A DNA stretch of 64,000 bases from Bradyrhizobium septentrionale (GTDB lineage: Bacteria; Pseudomonadota; Alphaproteobacteria; Rhizobiales; Xanthobacteraceae): contig NZ_CP088285.1 of assembly GCF_011516645.4 (NCBI RefSeq), forward strand, positions 6,962,501 through 7,026,500. Direction: 5' to 3'. Numbering within the stretch: the stretch's first letter is position 1; every line of letters begins with the position of its first letter. Shown piece after piece: positions 51,721-61,053 of the stretch. Under the pieces are notes generated by a model. It was not told the DNA's origin, ran no database searches, and worked only from the letters and a program-made list of their open reading frames with translations. Position numbers and translations under genes: made by a program.

Positions 51721-52786
51721 AGAGCACGGTCCCCAACGTTGGCATGTAGGCTGGCGCTGGCATCACGGTGGTTTCGAAGTCCAACTCGTGCGTCTCCTCG
51801 CCGACCGCTTGGCTGATCGCCTCATCGACCCATGAGCGGTACATCGTCTGGCCCGGCTTCGAGCGCTTGAACTCCATGTCGGTGATCGACTGCTCGATGC
51901 GGGCGCGCACGGTCGGGTCGTCGTTGGTCAGGCTGGAGATCGTGATGTCGTAGAACGACAGGATCGGTGCCATGACGAAGCAGTCCTTCACGGTCACCGG
52001 CCGCTTGCTGTCGATGTAGTCGGACACCGTGTCGACATCGGCAGGCTGCGGCAGGCCGTGATTGTCAGGGTAGGTGTCGTCCATCAGGAAGCGCACCGTC
52101 ATGGTGCCGGGTCCGATCTCGCACGCTGCCCACGCGCGCGTGACGCCCGGCACCGCTGTCGCCCATGCGACATAATCCGCAAGGTCGCCGCCCATCGGAG
52201 GGTTCTGGATGCGAAACAGGATGCGCTCGCGGAGCTGATCGTCGGTCTCGGTGTCGAAGCCGCCGGCCATGTCGCCGAACAGGATCGCGGTGTCGATGCC
52301 GGGGACCGTTTGCGACAGCGACATCACGTCACCATCCGGCAGGTTGCCGACCCTGCCTGCGGTCAGCGAAACCGCAGTTGCGGAGCCGAAGCCGTCAGCG
52401 CCGATCTCGCCCGCCGTGATGGTCTGGTACTGCACGCCATTGCCGCCGGTCATCAGCGCGCCGATCGGAATGACGATGCCGGTGCCGCCGGTGAACTGGA
52501 CCTGCCCCTGCGCGTAGGTCGCCGCCTTGCGGCCCTTGGAGCCGTCAGCGTTGACCAGCCAAATTTGCCCGTGCCGATCCAGCCATTCCTGTTCGGCGGT
52601 ATCGGGCATGAGCTGCTTGGCCAGCCAGTCGAGATACAGCAGGGTGAGATGCGTCAGTCCGGCCATCGCATCGCTCATGATGCGAAGCACCGAGTTCGGG
52701 ACCAGCGCCACGCCGCCGACTTGCGCGAGCACATAGTCGCGCACGAGGCGACGAACGTCCTTGAGCGGAGGGGTTGTCCAAGGCAT
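51713..52786 (-). CDS. baseplate J-like protein (Mu gp47)
   Basis: 357 residues from ATG 52786. Baseplate wedge family signs: AEQEWLDRHGQIWLVNADGSKGRKAATYAQG, the central PDGDVMSLSQTVPGID, and FDTETDDQLRERILFRIQNPPMGG. Start overlaps the gp46 stop (TGATG). Confidence 0.92.
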   Translation of the reverse strand: MPWTTPPLKDVRRLVRDYVLAQVGGVALVPNSVLRIMSDAMAGLTHLTLLYLDWLAKQLMPDTAEQEWLDRHGQIWLVNADGSKGRKAATYAQGQVQFTGGTGIVIPIGALMTGGNGVQYQTITAGEIGADGFGSATAVSLTAGRVGNLPDGDVMSLSQTVPGIDTAILFGDMAGGFDTETDDQLRERILFRIQNPPMGGDLADYVAWATAVPGVTRAWAACEIGPGTMTVRFLMDDTYPDNHGLPQPADVDTVSDYIDSKRPVTVKDCFVMAPILSFYDITISSLTNDDPTVRARIEQSITDMEFKRSKPGQTMYRSWVDEAISQAVGEETHELDFETTVMPAPAYMPTLGTVLYA

Positions 52787-53295
52787 CAGGGCGCTCCCAA
52801 CTCTTCCCACAGAGATGCATACCGAAGATCGATCGGCCGATCTGGACCGCGATAAATTACAACGCTCACGTCGATCCTTCCACGATCGGTTCTTGATGCT
52901 CCCGCATCAATACGCGACGCGATGCGCTGATCGGTGAACGGACGCAGCGCCTCGCGCGCGTAGCTCTCCGCGCGATAGACGGTGCTGCCTTCGCGCGCTT
53001 GCGATGGTGTGATCTTGGCGCGGCGCAGGAGCCAGAGCTTCGAGCCGACCGGCCAGCCGTTCCAGATTTCCTCCGCATCCATGTCGCCCCACCATCCGCC
53101 GCGATCGGTGCTGTCGGGATCGGGCAGCACCGCATCGGCGGGGACCAGCGCGTCGGTGCCAAGCGCGATGATGACCGCGCTCTGCAAGGCGAAGCCGTCG
53201 CCCAGGAGGTGCATCGGCGTCATCAGCCAGTCCAACTCGACGGCGGTGCCGACGATGGCGATGTCGGTCTGCTGGACGTATCGAACGTCAGGCAT
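52786..53295 (-). CDS. Mu gp46-like baseplate protein
   Basis: 169 residues; GP46 family: DSTDRGGWWGDMDAEEIWNGWPVGSKLWLLRRAKIT and YAREALRPFTDQRIASRI are diagnostic. It is part of the baseplate wedge. Confidence 0.92.
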   Translation of the reverse strand: MPDVRYVQQTDIAIVGTAVELDWLMTPMHLLGDGFALQSAVIIALGTDALVPADAVLPDPDSTDRGGWWGDMDAEEIWNGWPVGSKLWLLRRAKITPSQAREGSTVYRAESYAREALRPFTDQRIASRIDAGASRTDRGRIDVSVVIYRGPDRPIDLRYASLWEELGAP

Positions 53296-53304
53296 GTCTC
53301 GCCC

Positions 53305-54192
53305 TCACGGGTTCACATCTTGGGAAGTCGCCGGTCCCGGCTGCGGCGCGGTGACGAGAACGGCACCGCTGCCGCTCGTCTTGGTCGTCATGCCTTTGCC
53401 GCCGTTGACGCCGTAGACGGGGTGGCTGGCATTGTCGTCGCCGAGCCGCATCTCGCCAGTGAACGACCAGCGCGAGTTGCCCTTGTCGTAGTAGCCGACC
53501 ACGGTGTCGCCGACGCGAAACTCGATGCGGTCCTTGGTGCAGCGGATTTCGGTGTTGATGCCGTCGCCCTTGTGGTGGTTGTAGTCCTGCTCCTGCTGAC
53601 CGCCGTCGGCATCAGCCGTCGTCGCCACATGCAGGATGTCGCGCGCCTGCGGCGCCGGTGATCCACCCTGCTGCCCTGGCTGCTGCGCCTTTGGCTTCGG
53701 CTGCTTCTTGTTGTTGATGTGCCGCATGGAGACGTATTCGTCCGGGTGCGGCACGATCATGAACACGCCGCCGTCCTTGTCGTCTTTGCTGCTCGGCTTG
53801 ATGTAGGTCAGGGACCGGCCGTAGTCGGTGTTCGGTCCGTACTGCGCCGACGACCCTGGCACCATGGTGCGCGGGCGATGCCTGCGATCGTCCATCATCA
53901 CCGCGATGTAATGCGACATGCCGCCGGCCGACAGCATGATGGCTTCGGCCGCCTCGCCGCCGATGTCATCGTTGCCGTAGCCGCCGCCCTGGCCCTGCTT
54001 GCCATCGCGCGGCATCACCACCGACGAGAAGCCATAGTTCTGGGGAGCTTCGATGTTCTTCCGCTTGTGCGAGTGGAAGCCGTCAATGTCCGTCTCCTGC
54101 ATCATGTGCTTGTCGGCGACGCTGTTCACCGTCGCGCGGAAGACCGTCATGAACGAACGAAACGAAGTCTCAATTGGCGTGCCGAACCTCAT
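53305..54192 (-). CDS. Mu gp45-like baseplate spike protein
   Basis: 295 residues. N-terminal DTKMMQ-like segment DKHMMQETDIDGFHSHKRKNIEAPQNYGFSS and the OB-like domain with HYIAVMMDDRRHRP match Mu gp45, the membrane-piercing spike. The middle is Lys/Gln/Pro-rich, an insertion relative to Mu. Overlaps the gp44 gene by four bases. Confidence 0.88.
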   Translation of the reverse strand: MRFGTPIETSFRSFMTVFRATVNSVADKHMMQETDIDGFHSHKRKNIEAPQNYGFSSVVMPRDGKQGQGGGYGNDDIGGEAAEAIMLSAGGMSHYIAVMMDDRRHRPRTMVPGSSAQYGPNTDYGRSLTYIKPSSKDDKDGGVFMIVPHPDEYVSMRHINNKKQPKPKAQQPGQQGGSPAPQARDILHVATTADADGGQQEQDYNHHKGDGINTEIRCTKDRIEFRVGDTVVGYYDKGNSRWSFTGEMRLGDDNASHPVYGVNGGKGMTTKTSGSGAVLVTAPQPGPATSQDVNP

Positions 54193-55361
54193 CCGAGTGG
54201 TCCTTTCTGATCGGGGGTTGTGCCGACGATGGGCGTTGTGCCGGCGTCGAACACCGACTTGCCGGGGTCGCCGCTGGTCTTCACGACCGGCGTGTCGCCG
54301 CTCGCCGGCTTGGCGAACGGAGCATGCGCCTTCATGTAGAGCGGATTGACCATCTCAAGCGTCGTCGTCGTGCCCGCGCCGTCGCGCTGGTCATAGGTGA
54401 CCTTCTTGCAGGTGAGGTTGTTGTCCAGGATCAGCATCGGCGACTTCACGTGGTAGGTCTCGCGCGCCTTCCACAAGTCGCCGTTGCCCTGCACCCAGCC
54501 CTGCACGGTGATGTTTGCCTGTACCTCGCTGCCCTCGAACACGCGGCGCGAGGTGTCGGCCCGCCACTGGTACTCCTGCTTGTCGGCGGTCGGGATGTCG
54601 ATGAAGTCGATCCACCAGACCGGCCGCTTGCCCTTGCCTGGAGCCTCGCCGACGTTCTTGTTCGCCGGGTCCATGTTCTTGTCGTCGTGGCTCGCGCCGT
54701 TGCCGATCGAAAAGTGCCGCTCATAGAAGTGCGTGTCGCGGATGACGCACGATGCGCGCAGGATGTTCTTGCCCTCGATCAGCTCGCCGACCGGGTTCGC
54801 GTCGTGGTCGCCGATCAGGAGCAGGTTGCCCAGCGCGTCGCTGCCGAGCTTCACGTCGCGCATGCGGCAGGCGCGCTCGATGAAGTTGTAGGTCAGTTCG
54901 CCGGGATTGTGCTGCAGCTCCTTGAAGACCTTGCCCGGTATCTTGCCGATCGTCTTGACGTTGACGCCGTGATACCCGGCCGCCTTCTTCGCCAGTTGCT
55001 CAAGCGACATGCCGTCATAGTTGCCGTTGGTGTCTGGCTTGATCGAGGAGATGGCGGTGTTGTAGGTCGTGGAGGTGCCGCTGATCAGGATCGAGTGCTC
55101 CTTGCCAGCGTAGCCCACCTGCCGCTCCATCACGAAGCCGGTGAGCGCGAGCTTGCCGCCCAGCATGATCTCGCATTTGTCGCCGGGCGCGATCTGCATC
55201 GCCGCGAATGATACCGGCGTCGGCGAAAATTCCGTGCACTCGAACGAGAAGTACGGGTTGGCCTGATCGGTATCATCGACCACGGTGACCGCTGTCCAGT
55301 CGCGGTACGGCATGCCGTTGACGCGAAGCTCGGCGATCTCGGTCGGGTTCTTCCACCCCAT
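54189..55361 (-). CDS. Mu gp44-like baseplate hub protein
   Basis: 390 residues from ATG 55361; upstream frame is shadow. Late-control-D/gp44 family: GMPYRDWTAVTVV near the start, SFAAMQIAPGDKCEIMLGGKLALTGFV, and LTYNFIERACRMRDVKLGSDALGNL. Forms the hub around the spike. TGATG overlap with the preceding gene. Confidence 0.88.
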   Translation of the reverse strand: MGWKNPTEIAELRVNGMPYRDWTAVTVVDDTDQANPYFSFECTEFSPTPVSFAAMQIAPGDKCEIMLGGKLALTGFVMERQVGYAGKEHSILISGTSTTYNTAISSIKPDTNGNYDGMSLEQLAKKAAGYHGVNVKTIGKIPGKVFKELQHNPGELTYNFIERACRMRDVKLGSDALGNLLLIGDHDANPVGELIEGKNILRASCVIRDTHFYERHFSIGNGASHDDKNMDPANKNVGEAPGKGKRPVWWIDFIDIPTADKQEYQWRADTSRRVFEGSEVQANITVQGWVQGNGDLWKARETYHVKSPMLILDNNLTCKKVTYDQRDGAGTTTTLEMVNPLYMKAHAPFAKPASGDTPVVKTSGDPGKSVFDAGTTPIVGTTPDQKGPLG

Positions 55362-56047
55362 CACTGCACCGCCAGCATCTCGCCGTCGCGCGGCATGAAT
55401 GCGGGATGGACGACCTTGTTCTGCCTCCAAAGCTCGTCGCTGTGCGTGGCGTCGCCGTAGGCGTGCTGCGACATCTTCAAGGCCGGGTAGGTGACCTGAT
55501 AACGGTAGGAGATGACGCGCGGCAGGATCAGCTCGGTCTCGTAGAACTGCCGGGCGACGCGACCATGCAGCGCGACGATCGCCATGTAGCACGCTTGGTC
55601 CAGCGCGTCCGGCACGGCCTCTTCGACCTCCTCGAAGGCCGCCATCATTGTCGCCTTCATCGCCGTAGCGTCGTCACGCGAGGCGAACGCCAGCGTGGTC
55701 AATGCGATGCTTTCCTGTGCCAGGGAGATCGTGGCGAACATGAACTGCGTCGCGGTCGCGATCAGCCCTTCCGGCGTCTCCCGCAGCGCGGCCTTGCGGA
55801 CCTGCGACAGCGATTGCTGGGTCGCGGCGGACATCCTGGCGAGGGTGAGCACAATCACCACGCGGTGCGTCAGGGTGCCATCGATGATGTAGTCGGACGC
55901 ATTAGCGGCGATGTTGCCGACCGCTTGGCGGAATTGCGCGCCGGCCGCACCGCCCAGGCCGGGCGCGGCACCGAGAATAACCGGGCACATCCGCTGCACA
56001 ATCTTCGACGCCTCTTCAACGTCGCGATAGGTCCAGTTCGCCGTCAT
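55361..56047 (-). CDS. C-terminal half of a Mu gpN-like DNA-circulation protein, as a separate gene
   Basis: 228 residues from ATG 56047. Helical, with ARMSAATQQSLSQVRKAALRETPEGLI and TYPALKMSQHAYGDATHSDELWRQNKVVHPAFMP, the ending usual for the C-terminal region of Mu gpN (HP.F.P.G..L). The N-terminal domain is encoded by the preceding gene, with a 4-base ATGA overlap, so the protein is split in two. Confidence 0.75.
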   Translation of the reverse strand: MTANWTYRDVEEASKIVQRMCPVILGAAPGLGGAAGAQFRQAVGNIAANASDYIIDGTLTHRVVIVLTLARMSAATQQSLSQVRKAALRETPEGLIATATQFMFATISLAQESIALTTLAFASRDDATAMKATMMAAFEEVEEAVPDALDQACYMAIVALHGRVARQFYETELILPRVISYRYQVTYPALKMSQHAYGDATHSDELWRQNKVVHPAFMPRDGEMLAVQ

Positions 56048-56607
56048 GTTGGCACTCTTCCGACTGAGGTATCCCAAAGCGCTTGCACCTGTGTCGCCGA
56101 CGGCGTCGCGCCGATCGTGCTCGACATGAAGGCCGCGACGGTGTCCTGCACGGTGCCTGCCGCGCCCAACGTTTCGGATGTCGGCATCGGAGCGACGCCC
56201 GCGAAGCCGGGCTTGCCGAATTCGGTGAACTCCATCTCGATGGAGCAGTAGCCGCCGCGCTCGCGAACTTCGGTGATGGTGTAAGTGCCCGCCATCACCT
56301 CGATGTTGTGCCCCAGGTAATCGAAGGGCATCTGCAGCGTGCCGGGGCCGTCCGCTTCGAGGCTGGCGATCAGGATGTCGCGATCGTCGAGGTAATTCGG
56401 GCCGATCAGAAAGCCGGTGACGTGGAAGCTGAGCGGCGTGCGGCCCATGTCCTCGCTGTAGGGATCGTTCCGCTTCGGATAGGTGTGCACCACGACGCGG
56501 CGCCCGCTGCTCCTTGCGCCGCTCTCGACGTAGAAGATCGCGCCGCGAAACGCTGCCTGCTGGAATTTGTCGCGCCACGGGTTCTTGATGTCCTTGATCG
56601 TGCTCAT
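56044..56607 (-). CDS. DNA circulation protein, N-terminal domain (Mu gpN-like)
   Basis: 187 residues. The start WRDKFQQAAFRGAIFYVESG and GRRVVVHTYPKRNDPYSEDMG are diagnostic of the DNA-circularisation N-terminal domain, a baseplate/tail component despite its name. The usual helical C-terminal half is missing and is found in the next gene. Confidence 0.9.
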   Translation of the reverse strand: MSTIKDIKNPWRDKFQQAAFRGAIFYVESGARSSGRRVVVHTYPKRNDPYSEDMGRTPLSFHVTGFLIGPNYLDDRDILIASLEADGPGTLQMPFDYLGHNIEVMAGTYTITEVRERGGYCSIEMEFTEFGKPGFAGVAPMPTSETLGAAGTVQDTVAAFMSSTIGATPSATQVQALWDTSVGRVPT

Positions 56608-58733
56608 TGTGCGGCCTGCTTGCCTGTTGCTGGCATCGTCGGGGTCTGCTGCGGCCCGTTGTTGAACAGCGTCGAGGGAATGCGTGCGACGCCCTTCTCG
56701 GCGTCCTTCATCGCGCTGGCATCGATCGAGATGTCGAAGACGTTCTTGCCGGCCGCCGCCGCGCCGGTCTTGCCAGCGTTGAGCTGGTCGAAGTCCCTGC
56801 CACCGCGCTGCGAGCGGATGGCGTTGACGATGGTCATGCCCTCGTCGGCCTCCTTGTGACCGGGGTTGACCTCGCCATGGCCGACGACCGGCGTGTTTGG
56901 GAAGTTCTCGGCGACGAACCTTTTGGCCGCCGCGACCTGGGCTGGCGTCACGTCCTTGTCGTTCTTGGCGATGACCTCCATGCCGACGATGTTCTTATTG
57001 GACAGGAACGGCTGGCCCGGTCCCAAGATCGGCGACCGCCGATAGCGGTCTTCGGGCATGATGTTCGCGGCACCGCGCCCGCCGATCTGCACGATGTTGC
57101 CGTCACGATCCATCGCGTACTGCACGCCGAGCCCGCGCTGCCGCAGCGTGTTCTGGACGCTCTCGACGGTGCCGCGCCCACCGGTATGGTGCATGACGAA
57201 GGCGTTCACGCCCTCCATGTCCTTGGCGTTGACCGCTGGTGCCGTTACCGGGCCGCCAGCGTTCGCGCCTTCGGCCGGGTTGGGCACGTTCTCCACGCGC
57301 GGTCCGGGCCTTCTCCCGGCGGGCGGGGCATCCGTCGAGCTGCTGCTCGGTGCAGGCGTGTTGCTCGGCGCCGGGCCGCTGGTCGGTGCGGAGCCGCCGC
57401 TCGGCGCGGAGCCGCCGCCCTGCGCCTTCATCTGCGCTGCGCGCATGTCATCGAGCAGCTTCTGGTACTCGACGTTGACCTCGTCGGTTTTCTCGGTGGT
57501 CTTCTTGATCGGCAGGCCGACACGCGCGCGCCACCAGTTGCCGAAGTCCGTCCAGAAGGACGGCCCCTTGCCAGCCGTGACATCGCGGTCCTGCTGATCG
57601 CGCTGCGCCTTCAGCGCGGCCCCCGCCTTGTCGCTGGTGGCTTCCTCCTCGTCGGTGAGCATGCGCCCCCGGCTCAGGTCGTAGGAGCCGAACGCGGGTT
57701 TGCCTACCAACCGCCGCTTCTCGGTCTTGTCGAGGAAGTCCATGATGTCGGTGAGGCCCTTGGCCAGCGCGCCGAGACCTTCGCCGACGCCCTTGACGAA
57801 CTCGCCGATCCCCTTGCCCAGGCGCTGGACATCCGCCGCCGTCAGCTTGCCCATCGCATCGGTGACCTTCTTCAGGCCATCGGCGAGCGCCTTCACGTTG
57901 TCCTTGTTTTCGAGCGCCTTGGTGATCGTCTCGACCAGCGGCTGCAGCGCTGTCGTCGCAGCGGTGCCGACCGTCAGCTTGAGCTTGTCCCACTGCAGCC
58001 CCGCCTTGATCCACTCCTCGTGATACTTCCGGGCGTCGGCGATCTGCTTGTCGGTCATCCCGGCAGCGTGTGCCATGCCCTCCATGGCATCGTTCCATTC
58101 GAGCCGCGCCGCCTCGATGTTGTTGAACCACATCTCGGCCCAGGCGCGCGCCTTGGCGGGGTCTGACTTCTTCAGCTCCTCCATGCGCTGCCAAGCAATC
58201 GCCATCTGATCGACGGGGTTCTTGGCGTTGAGGATCGAGCCCACCACGTCGGCACCGCCGAGACGGACGATCTCTTCCCACGTGCCGTGGATGCGGAGCT
58301 TGGCCTCGTAGACGACCTTATTGAAGTTCTCCATCATCTGGATGGCTTCGGGCTTCGTGATGTTGACGCGCGCCGCCGCATCCATGAAGCCGCGATACTG
58401 CTGGATCGTGAGGCCGACGCGGTCAGCGCCTTCCTTCACCTCGACCAGACCCGACGCGAACGAGTTGAGCCCGACCGCCGCAGCGCCGAGACCAAGCACG
58501 ATGCCGGACAGCGAGAGCGAGAAGCCGCCGAGTGCCGGCTTCACCACGGAGATGATCTCGTTGGCGACGCCCTTGAGGCTCTGATGGAGGTGCTGCAGCT
58601 CGCGCTCCATCGTGGAGGTGTCGCGCTTCTGCCCGGTCTGCGCGAGCGTGCGCCGCCACTGCTCGACCGCCGCGATGGCCTCGGCCGTGCCGCGCAGCCT
58701 GAATGTCATCTCCAGTGCGTCGTCAGTCGGCAT
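56604..58733 (-). CDS. second tape-measure-like protein with PGRP/amidase_2 domain
   Basis: 709 residues. Helical N-terminal 400 residues with a hydrophobic stretch (about 65-95) and TMP-like segments (WRRTLAQTGQ, YRGFMDAAARVNITKPEAIQ). A Gly/Ser/Pro linker (about 440-500) precedes a PGRP-like amidase domain (about 510-635): VMHHTGGRGTVES (zinc His), VQYAMDRDGNIVQIGG, and VGHGEVNPGHKEADEG (zinc His). It probably opens the cell wall during DNA injection. Overlaps the other tape-measure gene by 11 bases. Confidence 0.87.
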   Translation of the reverse strand: MPTDDALEMTFRLRGTAEAIAAVEQWRRTLAQTGQKRDTSTMERELQHLHQSLKGVANEIISVVKPALGGFSLSLSGIVLGLGAAAVGLNSFASGLVEVKEGADRVGLTIQQYRGFMDAAARVNITKPEAIQMMENFNKVVYEAKLRIHGTWEEIVRLGGADVVGSILNAKNPVDQMAIAWQRMEELKKSDPAKARAWAEMWFNNIEAARLEWNDAMEGMAHAAGMTDKQIADARKYHEEWIKAGLQWDKLKLTVGTAATTALQPLVETITKALENKDNVKALADGLKKVTDAMGKLTAADVQRLGKGIGEFVKGVGEGLGALAKGLTDIMDFLDKTEKRRLVGKPAFGSYDLSRGRMLTDEEEATSDKAGAALKAQRDQQDRDVTAGKGPSFWTDFGNWWRARVGLPIKKTTEKTDEVNVEYQKLLDDMRAAQMKAQGGGSAPSGGSAPTSGPAPSNTPAPSSSSTDAPPAGRRPGPRVENVPNPAEGANAGGPVTAPAVNAKDMEGVNAFVMHHTGGRGTVESVQNTLRQRGLGVQYAMDRDGNIVQIGGRGAANIMPEDRYRRSPILGPGQPFLSNKNIVGMEVIAKNDKDVTPAQVAAAKRFVAENFPNTPVVGHGEVNPGHKEADEGMTIVNAIRSQRGGRDFDQLNAGKTGAAAAGKNVFDISIDASAMKDAEKGVARIPSTLFNNGPQQTPTMPATGKQAAQ

Positions 58734-61053
58734 CGGCAGTTTCCTTCTGCGCGGCCTTCTGCGGCTGCGGCTGCGGCTCCTTGGTGTGCTGCCGCTGTTG
58801 CGTCACGCTGGCGATGCTCTCGCCCTGCGCGTTGGTCCTGACCTCAACATCGCCCTTCAGGGCCTTGACCTTGAGGTTGATGTGCAGCTTCCGCTTAAGC
58901 GTCGCATTCTCGTCGCGGATCGCGTCGTCGAGCATGTAGCCCGGCAGGCCGCCTGCGCTTGTCGTGCGATCGGGGATGATCGGCTGCGGCGCCTTGGCGA
59001 AGCCGGTGGCGCTGCCGCCCTGCGATGCCTGCGGGTTCGCCCTGGCCGCATTCATCGCGCCTTGCCAATCGAGCAGCGCCGCACTGCTCGACGCCGACGC
59101 TGTCGTGGGCGGCGCCGGGCTCTTGCCGTCAATCTCGGTCGCGACCGAATGGGCCCAGCCGAGATACCTGTCGGCTTCGCCGCGCCGTCGCAGCGAGCCA
59201 AAGTATCGCGTCGCGCCGCCCCATCGGCCGTTCTCGCCGACGCCCGCGATGACCTTGTCCTTTGGAATGGCTTGGTGCCATTGATTGACGAGCGCCTGCG
59301 CCTGCGCGTCGGGATCGTTGACGTTGCGCCCGCCGAGCCCATAGCGCGCGAGATCGCCCGGGCCGAATTGATTGAGCCCGCCGCCCGGCGCGTTGCGGTT
59401 CAAGCCGCTCTCCTGCTGGGACGTTGCGAGCGCGAGCGCCGCCCACTCTTCCGGTGTGCCCTTGTTGATGCCCCATTTGGGACCATCGGGCGGCACGTAG
59501 CCGTCGAGCGGGCCGCCCTTGAACTTGGCGACATAAGACTTGTACAGGGCGCCCGCATCGACATCACCGCCGCCGCCGCGCCGCTGCCGCACGACGCTCG
59601 GGTCTCCACCTGCCGAACGCGGGCCGCCGCCGCCCGGACCATAACCGGTGCCCGGCACGAAGCCCGCGCCGACCGCGCCAGTGTCAGGACCAATGGCGCG
59701 CGGGCCGCCGGTCGATTGCGATGGTGCGAAGCCGGGAATGTTCGCAGCCGGGCCGCCAGCGCCGACGCTGTAGCCGCCCGGCACCGCAGCGCCAGCGCCC
59801 AACGCACCGCCGCTCGGCAGGTAGCCGCGCCGCGCTGCCTCGTTGAGCGTGTTGATCTGCTGCAGAAGGTCCTTGGTCCGGTCCAAGCCATCGGACAGCT
59901 TGTCGAAGCTGTCCCGGTTCTGCTGCTCCATCAGTTGCGCGTTCGCGCCGGTCATCCCGCCGATGACGGAGCCCAACGAGGGCAAGCGCCACGTCCATGG
60001 CTTCGACGGCGTTGGCCTCGTTTCCAGCTCTTCCTTGCTGGCGTGCTGCGAGGCGACCCACTCCAGAATGCGGTAGATCATCGAGGCCGACTTGAGCGCA
60101 ACGTTGATGCTCTCGCCGAACAGCCGACCCGACTGCTGCAGGTCGCGCTTGGTGATCTGGGAGATGGCCGTCGCCGCATCCTCCAGGCCCTTGACGATCT
60201 GATCGAACAGCGTCGGGTCATCGGCGAAAATCTTGTTCAGGTTCTCCATCGCCCGCGTGAAGCTGGGGAGCACCTCGACGCCCAGCTCCTGCTTCAGGTC
60301 ATCGAATGCCTGCTCCAGCTCGACCACGGCGAGGTTGAACTTGCGCGCGGCTTCCTCCTGCTCCTTGGTCGGAGCGACGGCCATGGCGGCCCAGCGCTCA
60401 ACTTCCTTGAGCGACTGGTTGATGAAGCGGTAGTCGCCGAGAAGCTGCTCTGACAGGAAGCGTGCCCGGTCAGGTGAGGCCTCGCGCAGCTTGTCGATGC
60501 GCGCCAGCACAAGGCGCAGCGCCTCGGTGTTGTTGCCGCTCTTCTCCAGCGCGTTGACGAGACCGCCGTCGCCCCAGCCGACCAGCTCGGCCCGAAGAGC
60601 GCCCATGCGCAGCCGGATGTCGTCGGCCTTCTTGGCGAAGCCCTGCAGCGACTGCATGGCCGCTTCGTTGCTGATGCCGTGGGCCTGCGCCGCAGCGGCA
60701 TAGCCCTTCATGGTCTCGATCGAGACGCCGGTCTCTTTCGCGATATAGCCCATCTCGACGGTGGCGTGAGCGAAGTCCTTCGCCGACTTGGCGGCGCCGA
60801 CCAGCGTTCCGGCGACGGCTGCAGCGCCGAAGCCCAGGGTCACGCCGAAGCGAGAGAGTGCCGGCGTGATGACGTCGCGCAGCTCACGGCCGACAAGGTG
60901 TACGCCACGCTGCAGCGACTTGGCGTTCTCGACCGGCTGGCGCGTGTTCAGGCCGGTTGAGTAGAGCTTCACAATCTCACGGTTGAGACGGACGAATTCG
61001 TCCATCGCTTCGCGATGACCTGCGACTGTGACTGGTAGGCTGCTGTCGACCAT
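58723..61053 (-). CDS. tape-measure-like protein with lysozyme/transglycosylase-like domain
   Basis: 776 residues. N-terminal helical TMP part with a hydrophobic segment (about 65-90, FGAAAVAGTLVGAAKSAKDFAHATVEMGYI region), a Gly/Pro-rich linker at 400-500, and a domain at about 536-635 with EWAALALATSQQESGLN, where the Glu of QQESG fits a transglycosylase, and GGLNQFGPGDLARYG. Followed by a Gln-rich tail. It sets tail length and may cut glycan strands. Confidence 0.87.
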   Translation of the reverse strand: MVDSSLPVTVAGHREAMDEFVRLNREIVKLYSTGLNTRQPVENAKSLQRGVHLVGRELRDVITPALSRFGVTLGFGAAAVAGTLVGAAKSAKDFAHATVEMGYIAKETGVSIETMKGYAAAAQAHGISNEAAMQSLQGFAKKADDIRLRMGALRAELVGWGDGGLVNALEKSGNNTEALRLVLARIDKLREASPDRARFLSEQLLGDYRFINQSLKEVERWAAMAVAPTKEQEEAARKFNLAVVELEQAFDDLKQELGVEVLPSFTRAMENLNKIFADDPTLFDQIVKGLEDAATAISQITKRDLQQSGRLFGESINVALKSASMIYRILEWVASQHASKEELETRPTPSKPWTWRLPSLGSVIGGMTGANAQLMEQQNRDSFDKLSDGLDRTKDLLQQINTLNEAARRGYLPSGGALGAGAAVPGGYSVGAGGPAANIPGFAPSQSTGGPRAIGPDTGAVGAGFVPGTGYGPGGGGPRSAGGDPSVVRQRRGGGGDVDAGALYKSYVAKFKGGPLDGYVPPDGPKWGINKGTPEEWAALALATSQQESGLNRNAPGGGLNQFGPGDLARYGLGGRNVNDPDAQAQALVNQWHQAIPKDKVIAGVGENGRWGGATRYFGSLRRRGEADRYLGWAHSVATEIDGKSPAPPTTASASSSAALLDWQGAMNAARANPQASQGGSATGFAKAPQPIIPDRTTSAGGLPGYMLDDAIRDENATLKRKLHINLKVKALKGDVEVRTNAQGESIASVTQQRQHTKEPQPQPQKAAQKETADAD

